Assembly: GCF_009193325.2 (NCBI RefSeq)
Contig: NZ_CP059856.1
Coordinates: 1,984,001-2,048,000 of the forward strand
From: Bacteroides zhangwenhongii
GTDB lineage: Bacteria; Bacteroidota; Bacteroidia; Bacteroidales; Bacteroidaceae
DNA: 64,000 bases
Direction: 5' to 3'
The notes beneath the pieces were generated by a model that was not told the DNA's origin, searched no databases, and was given only the letters and a program-made list of their open reading frames with translations. A program made the position numbers and the translations under genes. This document shows positions 8,105 through 15,697 of the stretch, one piece after another (within the stretch, counting starts at the first letter, position 1; each line of letters begins with the position of its first letter).

Positions 8105-8798
8105 TTTCCATCATCCTCCTTTCCAGGTTCAGAATAGCAGGAACAAAAATATAGTCCTCTACCTTGCAATGAGATTCCAGCCCCTCCTCACAAGCATAAA
8201 TATCAAAAAGCGCCGCATTCAGAAGATTCTCATTGGCTTTGGCCGGACAATATTTAATAATGATATTCTTCAGTTCGGTCAACTTCTCTCCCACCTGGTC
8301 GTGATGTTTGGAGAATGTACTGATCTGGTAGTTTTTCGGGGCATTTCCTGCTATAAGCGCATCTACATACTTAAATACGGTTTTCTCTTCATAATCCATA
8401 TGTTTACGCACTTCACGGGTATATTCATCAAAAAACTTCAGAATAAGGAAAGCAACATCGTCCTGCGAGCAGTCAATGGCTTCAATCAATTTGCGCCGGA
8501 TGGCGGGAAGAGAAAAATCAAGAAAATAGATGTGTGCCTGCCGCAGATAATCAATCAATGCAGGGATGGAAATATCATCTTTGTCTCCATCTAACCGAGA
8601 AAAACCCTCAGCCATAAAATTAACTACAATCAGGAAAGTACGGCAATCTACTCCATTCAGCTCGCAAACCTCCTTTACCGTTTTATCTCCAAACCCTAAC
8701 GAAAGCCCGAAACGGCTCATTACCTGTAACAAGGAATAATTGTCACTGATAAGGTCAATCATCTTATCAGTCGGCTTATATTTTTGTAAATTATCCAT
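8094..8798 (-). CDS. Haemerythrin-domain protein, RIC/ScdA/YtfE-like
   Basis: A 234-residue protein related to the di-iron RIC family, which repairs iron-sulfur clusters after oxidative or nitrosative damage. The N-terminal segment VMSRFGLSLGFGDKTVKEVC resembles the ScdA_N/DUF542 domain, although its typical Cys pair is reduced. The C-terminal four-helix bundle supplies His ligands in QAHIYF, VRKHMDYEE, SKHHDQ and ESHCKVED. It is first in a two-gene operon with the LuxR-type regulator. Function as a sensor partner rather than a repair enzyme is possible. Confidence 0.85.
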   Translation of the reverse strand: MDNLQKYKPTDKMIDLISDNYSLLQVMSRFGLSLGFGDKTVKEVCELNGVDCRTFLIVVNFMAEGFSRLDGDKDDISIPALIDYLRQAHIYFLDFSLPAIRRKLIEAIDCSQDDVAFLILKFFDEYTREVRKHMDYEEKTVFKYVDALIAGNAPKNYQISTFSKHHDQVGEKLTELKNIIIKYCPAKANENLLNAALFDIYACEEGLESHCKVEDYIFVPAILNLERRMMENEK

Positions 8799-8953
8799 CT
8801 TACCTATTTATATTTAGCGAGTGCAAAGAAACGGAATATTTCACGAAATCGCAATCACCATTTATAGGTATTTTGAATCATTACAATATTCTAAATACTA
8901 ATTACATGTTACTATTTTACAATACAAGTCTAGGCGAGCTTATCTTTTTTTCG

Positions 8954-8961
8954 TAATTTTG
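8954..8961 (+). promoter_or_regulatory. -7 element before the AICAR transformylase-type gene
   Basis: TAATTTTG fits the TAnnTTTG consensus and is 43 bp ahead of the ATG at 9005. No strong -33 box is visible. No purine riboswitch was recognised in the leader. Confidence 0.4.
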
Positions 8962-9004
8962 TCGCTATCAATTTGTAATTAGCAACTCATAATTTATAAT
9001 TAAA

Positions 9005-10180
9005 ATGGCAAACGAACTCGAACTGAAATACGGCTGCAACCCTAATCAAAAGCCTGCCCGTATCTTCATGAAAGAAGGCGAACTCCCCATCGAAGTATTG
9101 AATGGACGTCCCGGTTATATCAATCTATTGGATGCATTCAACAGTTGGCAACTTGTAAAAGAACTGAAAGAAGCTACCGGACTGCCGGCTGCCGCGTCTT
9201 TCAAACATGTCAGCCCTGCAGGTGCTGCTGTTGCGGTAGAAATGAGCGACACGCTGAAGAAGATTTATTTTGTCGATGACATGAAACTATCTCCATTGGC
9301 TACAGCATACGCCCGTGCACGTGGAGCAGACCGTATGTCGTCTTACGGAGACTTTATCGCATTGTCCGACACTTGTGACGAAGAAACAGCACGCATCATC
9401 AACCGTGAAGTATCCGACGGAGTCATTGCTCCTGACTACACTCCCGAAGCACTGGAGATTCTAAAGAATAAAAGAAAAGGAACCTATAATGTAATAAAGA
9501 TAGATCCTGCATACCGCCCGGCTCCTATCGAACATAAAGATGTATTCGGAGTAACTTTCGAACAAGGAAGAAACGAATTGAAGATCGATGAAAGTCTTTT
9601 GAAAGAGATGCCTACGCAGAACAAGGAAATCCCGGCTGATGCAAAACGCGACTTAATCATTGCCTTAATCACTTTAAAATATACACAATCCAATTCTGTA
9701 TGTTATGCCAAAGACGGACAGGCAATCGGTATTGGCGCAGGCCAACAGTCACGTATTCACTGTACGCGCCTGGCAGGAAATAAAGCAGATATCTGGTATT
9801 TACGCCAACACCCGAAAGTGATGAACTTGCCGTGGATTGAAAAAATCCGTCGTGCAGACCGTGATAACACGATTGACGTTTACATTTCGGAAGATTATGA
9901 CGACGTACTGGCAGACGGTATCTGGCAACAGTTCTTCACTGAAAAGCCTGAAATACTGACACGCGAAGAAAAACGGGCATGGTTGGATACGATGACAGGC
10001 GTAGCTTTAGGATCGGATGCATTCTTCCCATTCGGAGATAATATAGAACGCGCACACAAGAGTGGCGTCAGCTATATTGCACAACCGGGCGGGTCAGTAC
10101 GTGACGATCATGTGATTGGAACTTGCGACAAATACAATATGGCAATGGCATTTACAGGCATCCGCTTGTTCCACCATTAA
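9005..10180 (+). CDS. Stand-alone AICAR formyltransferase-like protein (PurH C-terminal type)
   Basis: A 391-residue protein matching the AICAR transformylase half of PurH, which formylates AICAR in de novo purine synthesis. The catalytic Lys-His pair is in SFKHVSPAG at about residues 66-74. LKYTQSNSV, GIGAGQQSRIH and the late SDAFFPFGDNIERA and YIAQPGGSVRDD segments are diagnostic. The IMP cyclohydrolase (MGS-like) domain normally at the N-terminus of PurH is absent. A separate cyclohydrolase or a second full PurH must therefore exist elsewhere. The gene is monocistronic and ends at a strong hairpin. Confidence 0.9.
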   Translation: MANELELKYGCNPNQKPARIFMKEGELPIEVLNGRPGYINLLDAFNSWQLVKELKEATGLPAAASFKHVSPAGAAVAVEMSDTLKKIYFVDDMKLSPLATAYARARGADRMSSYGDFIALSDTCDEETARIINREVSDGVIAPDYTPEALEILKNKRKGTYNVIKIDPAYRPAPIEHKDVFGVTFEQGRNELKIDESLLKEMPTQNKEIPADAKRDLIIALITLKYTQSNSVCYAKDGQAIGIGAGQQSRIHCTRLAGNKADIWYLRQHPKVMNLPWIEKIRRADRDNTIDVYISEDYDDVLADGIWQQFFTEKPEILTREEKRAWLDTMTGVALGSDAFFPFGDNIERAHKSGVSYIAQPGGSVRDDHVIGTCDKYNMAMAFTGIRLFHH

Positions 10181-10207
10181 AAAGATCGATCATTTTTTAT
10201 TCCATAT

Positions 10208-10257
10208 ATCCCCATTTATAATGAGAAGGAGACAAATCTTCCATTATAAATGGGGAT
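10208..10257 (+). terminator. 16-bp perfect hairpin between the transformylase and flavodoxin genes
   Basis: Arms 10208-10223 (ATCCCCATTTATAATG) and 10242-10257 are perfectly complementary and GAAG/CTTC can extend the stem. The following T-rich stretch is interrupted by C. The right arm reaches the -33 region of the flavodoxin promoter, so termination and initiation elements touch. Confidence 0.6.
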
Positions 10258-10279
10258 TTCCTATTTCTTTAAGACCCTC

Positions 10280-10287
10280 TATCTTTG
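10280..10287 (+). promoter_or_regulatory. -7 element of the flavodoxin promoter
   Basis: TATCTTTG is followed by GCAGCG and lies 28 bp ahead of the flavodoxin ATG. It is a consensus -7 box. The TTAGGTATT box found at the iron-related promoters is absent here. Confidence 0.6.
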
Positions 10288-10315
10288 CAGCGTTACATTT
10301 AAAAACGAATCAAAG

Positions 10316-10822
10316 ATGAATAAAATTGGTGTATTTTATGGTTCCACAACCGGAACAACAGAAGACCTTGCCCGTCGAATTGCAGAGAAATTAGATGTAC
10401 CATCGGCAGATGTATTTGATGTATCCAAGCTAACAGAGGCATTAGTCAATGAATATGACGTATTGGTGCTCGGCTCTTCCACATGGGGAGCAGGCGAACT
10501 TCAAGACGACTGGTACGATGGAGTAAAAGTTTTAAAGAAGTGTGATTTATCCCACAAATCTGTAGCCCTGTTCGGTTGCGGCGACTCTGACTCGTATAGC
10601 GACACATTCTGTGACGCAATAGGTATTCTTTATGAAGATCTGAAAGATACCCACTGCAAATTCTGTGGAGCAACAGATACTGCAGGCTATACCTTCGATT
10701 CTTCCATTGCCGTCGTAGACGGTAAGTTTGTAGGTCTTCCACTTGACGAAGTCAACGAAGATAGCAAAACAGACGAACGTATCAGCGCATGGGCCGAACA
10801 AGTGAAACAAGAAATTAGCTAA
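10316..10822 (+). CDS. fldA: Flavodoxin
   Basis: A 168-residue short-type FMN electron carrier. The FMN phosphate loop is YGSTTGTTEDLA at about residues 8-19. LGSSTWGAGELQDDW and FGCGDSDSYSDTFCDA supply the two isoalloxazine-binding loops. Flavodoxins replace ferredoxin under iron limitation. An in-frame extension back to 10250 runs through the promoter; MNKIGVFYG at 10316 is the natural start. The DUF2023 gene follows after 33 bp, a pairing that suggests a shared redox role. Confidence 0.95.
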   Translation: MNKIGVFYGSTTGTTEDLARRIAEKLDVPSADVFDVSKLTEALVNEYDVLVLGSSTWGAGELQDDWYDGVKVLKKCDLSHKSVALFGCGDSDSYSDTFCDAIGILYEDLKDTHCKFCGATDTAGYTFDSSIAVVDGKFVGLPLDEVNEDSKTDERISAWAEQVKQEIS

Positions 10823-10855
10823 TTTTACCTTAACATAAAAAGAATACTTTGCATC

Positions 10856-11218
10856 ATGGCAACTGAAAGAATCATCCCCGGCGAAATCCGAATTTTTCTT
10901 AATCATATTTATGAGTTTAAGAAAGGCGTACGCAACATGGTACTTTACACAATGAGTAAAGAGCACGAAGAATTTGCCATCCGCCGATTGAAAAATCAAA
11001 AGATCAGTTATATGATACAGGAAGTAGGTACCAATAAAATTAACCTGTTTTTTGGAAAGGCAGAATGTATGGAAGCCATGCGGCACATCATCATCCGTCC
11101 TTTAAACCAACTGACTGCCGAAGAAGATTTTATTTTAGGAGCTATGCTGGGATATGACCTTTGCCAGCAATGCAAACGATATTGCAGTAAAAAAGAAGGT
11201 ATAAAGATGGCAGTTTAA
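10856..11218 (+). CDS. DUF2023-family protein, flavodoxin partner
   Basis: A 120-residue cytosolic protein recognised as DUF2023 from its EIRIFLNHIYEFKKGVRNMVL start and LFFGKAECMEAMR middle. The C-terminus has a CQQCKRYC cluster of three cysteines that could bind metal or take part in redox chemistry. It follows the flavodoxin gene by 33 bp and is probably co-transcribed. The family has no established biochemical function. A role as a flavodoxin adapter or regulator is only contextual. Confidence 0.8.
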   Translation: MATERIIPGEIRIFLNHIYEFKKGVRNMVLYTMSKEHEEFAIRRLKNQKISYMIQEVGTNKINLFFGKAECMEAMRHIIIRPLNQLTAEEDFILGAMLGYDLCQQCKRYCSKKEGIKMAV

Positions 11219-11238
11219 GCGATAACCTTAGCATAAGT

Positions 11239-11461
11239 TTAGCTTTGTTTGTATGTAGTTTGTCTGAGTTGAATCGTTTCTGAAAAGGTAGTTTCCTGAT
11301 GGTAGATATACTCAAGGAAACTGGTTGTAGAAGAAACGATTCGCTCAATTACAAACAAAATCGGTGACACTATGAAATAATAAAGACAACTCTACACACT
11401 AACAACAGACAAAGGTGTATATCAGTAAAAATTATCATACTGAAATACACCTTTGTCTGTT
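11239..11461 (+). ncRNA. Highly structured region, candidate sRNA or long 3' UTR ending in a terminator
   Basis: TAGCTTTG (11239-11246) could be a -7 element. Nested complementary blocks follow: TTTGTTTGTA 11244-11253 with 11350-11359, GAATCGTTTCT 11271-11281 with 11332-11342, and AGTTTCCT 11290-11297 with 11315-11322. A 17-bp perfect stem 11404-11420 with 11445-11461, extended inside by TCAGTA/TACTGA (11422-11427, 11438-11443), then has a T-rich tail. The last stem is a confident terminator for the flavodoxin operon; an independent RNA is a guess. Confidence 0.5.
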
Positions 11462-11506
11462 TTATTTCATCTACTACTATATTTTTTTACTCTTTAGATT
11501 AAAATT

Positions 11507-11584
11507 ACCTACATATACTGAATTTAAGAAACAACTATGCCTAATATTAGGTATTGCCACATTTTTTAACCTCATCTAACTTTG
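11507..11584 (+). promoter_or_regulatory. Promoter of the iron/cytochrome cluster with TTAGGTATT box
   Basis: TTAGGTATT (11547-11555) is followed by exactly 21 bp and TAACTTTG (11577-11584). ACCTACATATA (11507-11517) lies 40 bp further upstream. The 12-bp palindrome CCTAATATTAGG (11540-11551) overlaps the box. The same arrangement precedes hmuY; the box and spacing recur before the ABC transporter. Confidence 0.7.
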
Positions 11585-11607
11585 CAGCCGATAAAATTAT
11601 TAAAAAG

Positions 11608-12948
11608 ATGAGAAAAATAACAGCAATCGTTATTCTTAGTCTCCTACCTTCTCTTACAATTCGAGCACAGGAGACAAAAGAAATTTCCAAAAGTAGTAAT
11701 TCTTCTTCTACAGAAGAATATACAAAATTCCGTTTTGGAGGATACGGTGAAATGGTCGCTAATTTTAAAGATTATGGCATCAACCGTTTCTATGGAGGAA
11801 ACGATGGTAATCCAAAGAAAAACAGGAATACCATTTCAATTCCCCGTTTCGTTTTAGCTTTTGATTATAAGTTCAATTCCAAATGGATACTCGGTGCAGA
11901 GATTGAGTTTGAATCTGGTGGAACAGGTACAGCTTTCGAATTAGAAAACACCGAAAACGGTGAATACGAAACAGAAGTTGAAAAAGGAGGTGAAGTAGCT
12001 ATCGAACAATTTCACATCACACGTTTAATTCACCGCTCCCTCAATGTACGTGCCGGACATATTATTGTTCCGGTAGGATTGACTAACGCACACCATGAAC
12101 CGATCAATTTCTTCGGAACTTCACGCCCGGAAGGTGAAACAAGCCTTTTGCCTTCTACCTGGCATGAAAATGGTCTGGAAATCTTTGGTTCTTTCGGAAA
12201 AGGGTATGCAAGCTTCGATTATCAAGCTATGGTGGTAGCAGGCCTGAATCCTAATGGATTCGATCGTAACACATGGGTAGGTAGTGGCAAACAGGGAATC
12301 TTTGAGGAAGACAACTTCACTTCTCCCGCGTATGTATTTCGTTTAGACTATAAAGGAGTTCCCAATTTACGTGTAGGTGCATCATTTTATTATTGTGCAG
12401 ATGCAGGAGCCAACTCTGATAAAGAACAGACTTATGCAAGCTATGGAAAAATTCCGATAAGAATCTTCACCGCAGATGCACAGTATCGCAATAAATATGT
12501 AACGGCACGCGGTAATATCTTATATGGAAATTTGGGAAATTCATTAGGAGTAAGTCAGGCAAATGTCAAATTATCCAATAAATCGCCTTACAGCCGTCTG
12601 GCTCCGGTAGCGAAGAATGCCGTAAGTTATGCAGCAGAAGCCGGTATTAATATCCGCTCGGTCTTCGGAGGCAATAAAAAGATTCCGGTAATCTATCCAT
12701 TTGCCCGCTATGAATACTACAACCCACAAGAGAAAGGGGAAAAAGGGCAAACGATGGAAAAACGTTGCCAAGTAAGTATGTGGACAGCGGGATTAAATTG
12801 GTACGCTTTGCCAAACTTAGTGATAAAAGCAGACTATGCAACCCGCCAGATTGGTACAAATAAAGTTTTTGGCGTATCAAAGTCATACAACAGTGAAAAC
12901 GAATTTTCTATTGGAATTGCCTATATAGGATGGTTTATTAAGAAATAA
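11608..12948 (+). CDS. Outer membrane porin-like beta-barrel protein
   Basis: A 446-residue exported protein. The signal peptide MRKITAIVILSLLPSLTIRA ends at A-Q. The rest is rich in alternating aromatic/hydrophobic strands, starts FRFGGYGEMVANF and ends in a barrel-type C-terminus, as in porin and phosphate-selective-porin-like families. The ATG at 11608 is chosen because it begins the signal peptide; the longer ORF from 11554 starts inside the promoter. It is first in a cluster with imelysin, di-haem oxidoreductase and a cytochrome, so it may pass iron or an iron complex. Substrate is not known. Confidence 0.8.
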   Translation: MRKITAIVILSLLPSLTIRAQETKEISKSSNSSSTEEYTKFRFGGYGEMVANFKDYGINRFYGGNDGNPKKNRNTISIPRFVLAFDYKFNSKWILGAEIEFESGGTGTAFELENTENGEYETEVEKGGEVAIEQFHITRLIHRSLNVRAGHIIVPVGLTNAHHEPINFFGTSRPEGETSLLPSTWHENGLEIFGSFGKGYASFDYQAMVVAGLNPNGFDRNTWVGSGKQGIFEEDNFTSPAYVFRLDYKGVPNLRVGASFYYCADAGANSDKEQTYASYGKIPIRIFTADAQYRNKYVTARGNILYGNLGNSLGVSQANVKLSNKSPYSRLAPVAKNAVSYAAEAGINIRSVFGGNKKIPVIYPFARYEYYNPQEKGEKGQTMEKRCQVSMWTAGLNWYALPNLVIKADYATRQIGTNKVFGVSKSYNSENEFSIGIAYIGWFIKK

Positions 12949-12974
12949 CAAATAATCAATTATTTAATTTTTAT

Positions 12975-14129
12975 ATGATGAAAACAAAATTCTTTTATGT
13001 CGCAGCCCTAATATTGGGATTAGCATTCACAACAACTTCTTGCAGCAGTGATGATGACAACCCAACAGTAGATCCTGCTAATATTGATTACACTCCTGAA
13101 AATGCATCAAGCTGGCATAACTACATGAGAAATGTAGCAGCACTTCTAAAAACAGATGCAACCAATCTCTACAACGCATGGAATTCAAGCTATAAAGGAG
13201 GTGAAAGCTATGCTTCCCTGTTCAAGGCTCATAGTGCCTCTCCTTACGCAAGCGCCTTGAGCTGTGTGGAAGAAATCGTGGATAAATGCGCGGAAATTGC
13301 CAATGAAGTCGGTACAGCCAAAATTGGTGACCCATACAACTTGTATAAAGCCGGAAATACTGAAGAAGCATTATATGCTGTGGAATCCTGGTACAGCTGG
13401 CATTCTCGTGATGACTATACCAATAACATTTATTCCATCCGGAATGCATATTACGGTTCTTTAGACGGTAATATAAATGCTAATTCTTTATCTACTGTTA
13501 TCGCCGGTGCTAATTCATCATTAGATACCAAGATAAAGAATGCTATCCAAAAAGCGGCAAAAGCCATTCAGGATATTCCGCAACCTTTCCGTAATCATAT
13601 TCCCAGTAACGAAACGGTAGCAGCTATGGATGCTTGTGCAGATCTGGAAAGTATACTGAAGAATGACTTAAAATCCTATATTGCAAATAATAGCAACAAT
13701 ATCAATACGGACGCAGTACTTAATCCTGTAGTAACACAATATGTAGATGCAGTAGTAGTGCCTACCTACAAAAGTTTGAAAGAAAAAAATGACGCTCTCT
13801 ACAATGCAGTAATAGCCCTTGCAGACAATCCGTCAAATAGTGCTTTTGAAACAGCTTGTGATGCTTGGATCACAGCTCGTGAACCATGGGAAAAGAGCGA
13901 AGCTTTCTTATTCGGTCCGGTAGACGAAATGGGACTTGATCCTAACATGGACAGCTGGCCTTTGGATCAGAATGCTATTGTACAAATACTGAATTCTCAA
14001 AGTTGGAGTGATCTCGAATGGAGTGAAGGTGATGATGAAGCTGCTGTCGAATCGGCACAAAATGTACGCGGTTTCCACACATTGGAATTCCTTCTCTACA
14101 AAAACGGTGAACCACGTAAAGTACAATAA
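12975..14129 (+). CDS. Imelysin-family lipoprotein
   Basis: A 384-residue lipoprotein with lipobox TTTSCSS near residue 23. It has the imelysin (M75, EfeO-like) signature GFHTLEFLLY near the C-terminus, the GxHxxE motif proposed to bind iron. AREPWEKSEAFLFGPVDEMGLD matches the conserved second half of the fold. The family is iron-regulated in several bacteria and has no proven peptidase activity. It sits 26 bp after the porin and ahead of the di-haem oxidoreductase, an association known for imelysins. It is probably surface or periplasmic and iron-binding. A second ATG at 12978 is possible. Confidence 0.88.
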   Translation: MMKTKFFYVAALILGLAFTTTSCSSDDDNPTVDPANIDYTPENASSWHNYMRNVAALLKTDATNLYNAWNSSYKGGESYASLFKAHSASPYASALSCVEEIVDKCAEIANEVGTAKIGDPYNLYKAGNTEEALYAVESWYSWHSRDDYTNNIYSIRNAYYGSLDGNINANSLSTVIAGANSSLDTKIKNAIQKAAKAIQDIPQPFRNHIPSNETVAAMDACADLESILKNDLKSYIANNSNNINTDAVLNPVVTQYVDAVVVPTYKSLKEKNDALYNAVIALADNPSNSAFETACDAWITAREPWEKSEAFLFGPVDEMGLDPNMDSWPLDQNAIVQILNSQSWSDLEWSEGDDEAAVESAQNVRGFHTLEFLLYKNGEPRKVQ

Positions 14130-14134
14130 AGCTT

Positions 14135-14196
14135 TATCTTAGCTAAGATATTATTGAGAAGTAAAGGTTGGAATTCAATGATCCACCTTTACTTCT
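14135..14196 (+). terminator. Palindrome plus hairpin between imelysin and oxidoreductase genes
   Basis: TATCTTAGCTAAGATA (14135-14150) is a perfect 16-bp palindrome. It is followed by a 12-bp stem AGAAGTAAAGGT (14157-14168) with 14185-14196 and a short T run. This could partially terminate the transcript and set the ratio of upstream to downstream products. Confidence 0.5.
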
Positions 14197-14239
14197 TTGG
14201 TATGTTTAAAACATATTATTGAAACAAAGTCAATAAACA

Positions 14240-15670
14240 ATGAATCACTTTCTAAAATATTCATTCTCTTTCTTTTGCCTGTTGGCATGCTCTGCCTGTG
14301 ATGATGACGGAATTGACATATTGGATATCGAGATTCCGGAGGGCTATGCTCTATCAGCCGGAACATCAACTATTTTCTTGAATTCGTCTGTTGCTTATGA
14401 CACACCTGCAGATTGGATAACAGGAGCATACGATGTACGTTTCACCCGAGGTGACAGGCTATATGACGATGTACGTACAAGTAACAACGGTCATGGCGGC
14501 GGACTTGGCCCCGTTTATGCCGGTTATTCGTGCGGCAGTTGCCACCGGAATGCGGGACGTACTAAACCCTCTTTATGGACAGAGGGTGGATCGGGCAGCT
14601 ATGGATTCTCTTCCATGCTAGTCTACATATCCCGTAAAAACGGAGCTTTCTTTCAAGATTATGGACGTGTGCTTCATGACCAGGCAATCTATGGAGTACA
14701 ACCGGAAGGCAAACTGTCTGTGGAATACACTTACGAGACATTTTCCTTCCCTGATGGAGAAGCCTACACGCTTTGCAAACCCAATTATACTATATCTGAA
14801 TGGTATGCCGAAGAAATCAAACCGGAAGATTTGTTTTGTACCGTACGTATTCCATTACGCCATGTAGGCATGGGGCAAATGATGGCACTAGATCCTGTTG
14901 AAATTGAAGCACTTGCAGCAAAAAGTAATTATCCCGAATATGGAATCAGCGGACGATGTAATTACATCACCGAACGCGGAGTGAGAAGTCTGGGATTGTC
15001 CGGCAACAAAGCTCAACATGCCGATTTAACTGTAGAATTGGGATTCTCCAGTGATATGGGCGTTACCAACAGCCGCTATCCGGAAGAAATCTGTGAAGGA
15101 CAAATACAAGTAAACCAAGGTAGCATGATGGGGCTTTCTTACGACCAACTGGATGTCAGCACAGAAGAGATGGAAAACGTAGATCTCTATATGCAAAGTC
15201 TTGGTGTTCCCGCCCGGCGTAATGTAAACGACCCGCAAGTAATCAAAGGGGAACAGAACTTCTATAAAGCCAAATGTCATCTCTGTCATGTGACCACTTT
15301 ACACACTAAAACACGTGGTAGTGTTTTATTAAATAATACTCAACTCCCGTGGTTAGGCGGTCAAACGATTCACCCTTATTCTGATTATCTATTACATGAT
15401 ATGGGTTCTGAAATTATGGGAGTCGGACTGAACGACAACTATGTAAGCGGGCTGGCACGTGGAAACGAATGGCGTACTACCCCTCTTTGGGGAATCGGCT
15501 TACAAGAAAAGGTCAACGGACATACTTATTTCTTGCATGACGGACGTGCCCGCAATCTGACAGAAGCCATCATGTGGCATGGCGGAGAAGGAGAAGCATC
15601 AAAGAACTTATTTAAGAATATGAGTAAGGAAGACCGGGATGCGCTGATTGCATTTTTAAATTCACTTTAA
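14240..15670 (+). CDS. Di-haem oxidoreductase (DHOR/DUF1111) lipoprotein
   Basis: A 476-residue lipoprotein (lipobox LACSAC) with two haem c sites, CGSCH at about residue 98 and CHLCH at about 345. MauG-like spacing and motifs such as LPWLGGQTIHPYSDYLLHDMG and LWGIGL identify the DHOR family, formerly called thiol oxidoreductase. Such proteins commonly neighbour imelysins. It needs haem c attachment, which the CcsB-CcsA fusion later in the cluster could provide. The substrate is not established; iron redox is one suggestion. Confidence 0.9.
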   Translation: MNHFLKYSFSFFCLLACSACDDDGIDILDIEIPEGYALSAGTSTIFLNSSVAYDTPADWITGAYDVRFTRGDRLYDDVRTSNNGHGGGLGPVYAGYSCGSCHRNAGRTKPSLWTEGGSGSYGFSSMLVYISRKNGAFFQDYGRVLHDQAIYGVQPEGKLSVEYTYETFSFPDGEAYTLCKPNYTISEWYAEEIKPEDLFCTVRIPLRHVGMGQMMALDPVEIEALAAKSNYPEYGISGRCNYITERGVRSLGLSGNKAQHADLTVELGFSSDMGVTNSRYPEEICEGQIQVNQGSMMGLSYDQLDVSTEEMENVDLYMQSLGVPARRNVNDPQVIKGEQNFYKAKCHLCHVTTLHTKTRGSVLLNNTQLPWLGGQTIHPYSDYLLHDMGSEIMGVGLNDNYVSGLARGNEWRTTPLWGIGLQEKVNGHTYFLHDGRARNLTEAIMWHGGEGEASKNLFKNMSKEDRDALIAFLNSL

Positions 15671-15697
15671 ACTAAAAGTAGTATATATAAAGTAATT

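Noticed and set aside
8860..8875. ATAGGTATTTTG resembling the TTAGGTATT box
   Set aside because: No -7 element lies 30 bp downstream on either strand and the first base differs.
11554..11607. Extension of the first porin
   Set aside because: It runs through the -7 element and transcription start region; the signal peptide begins at 11608.
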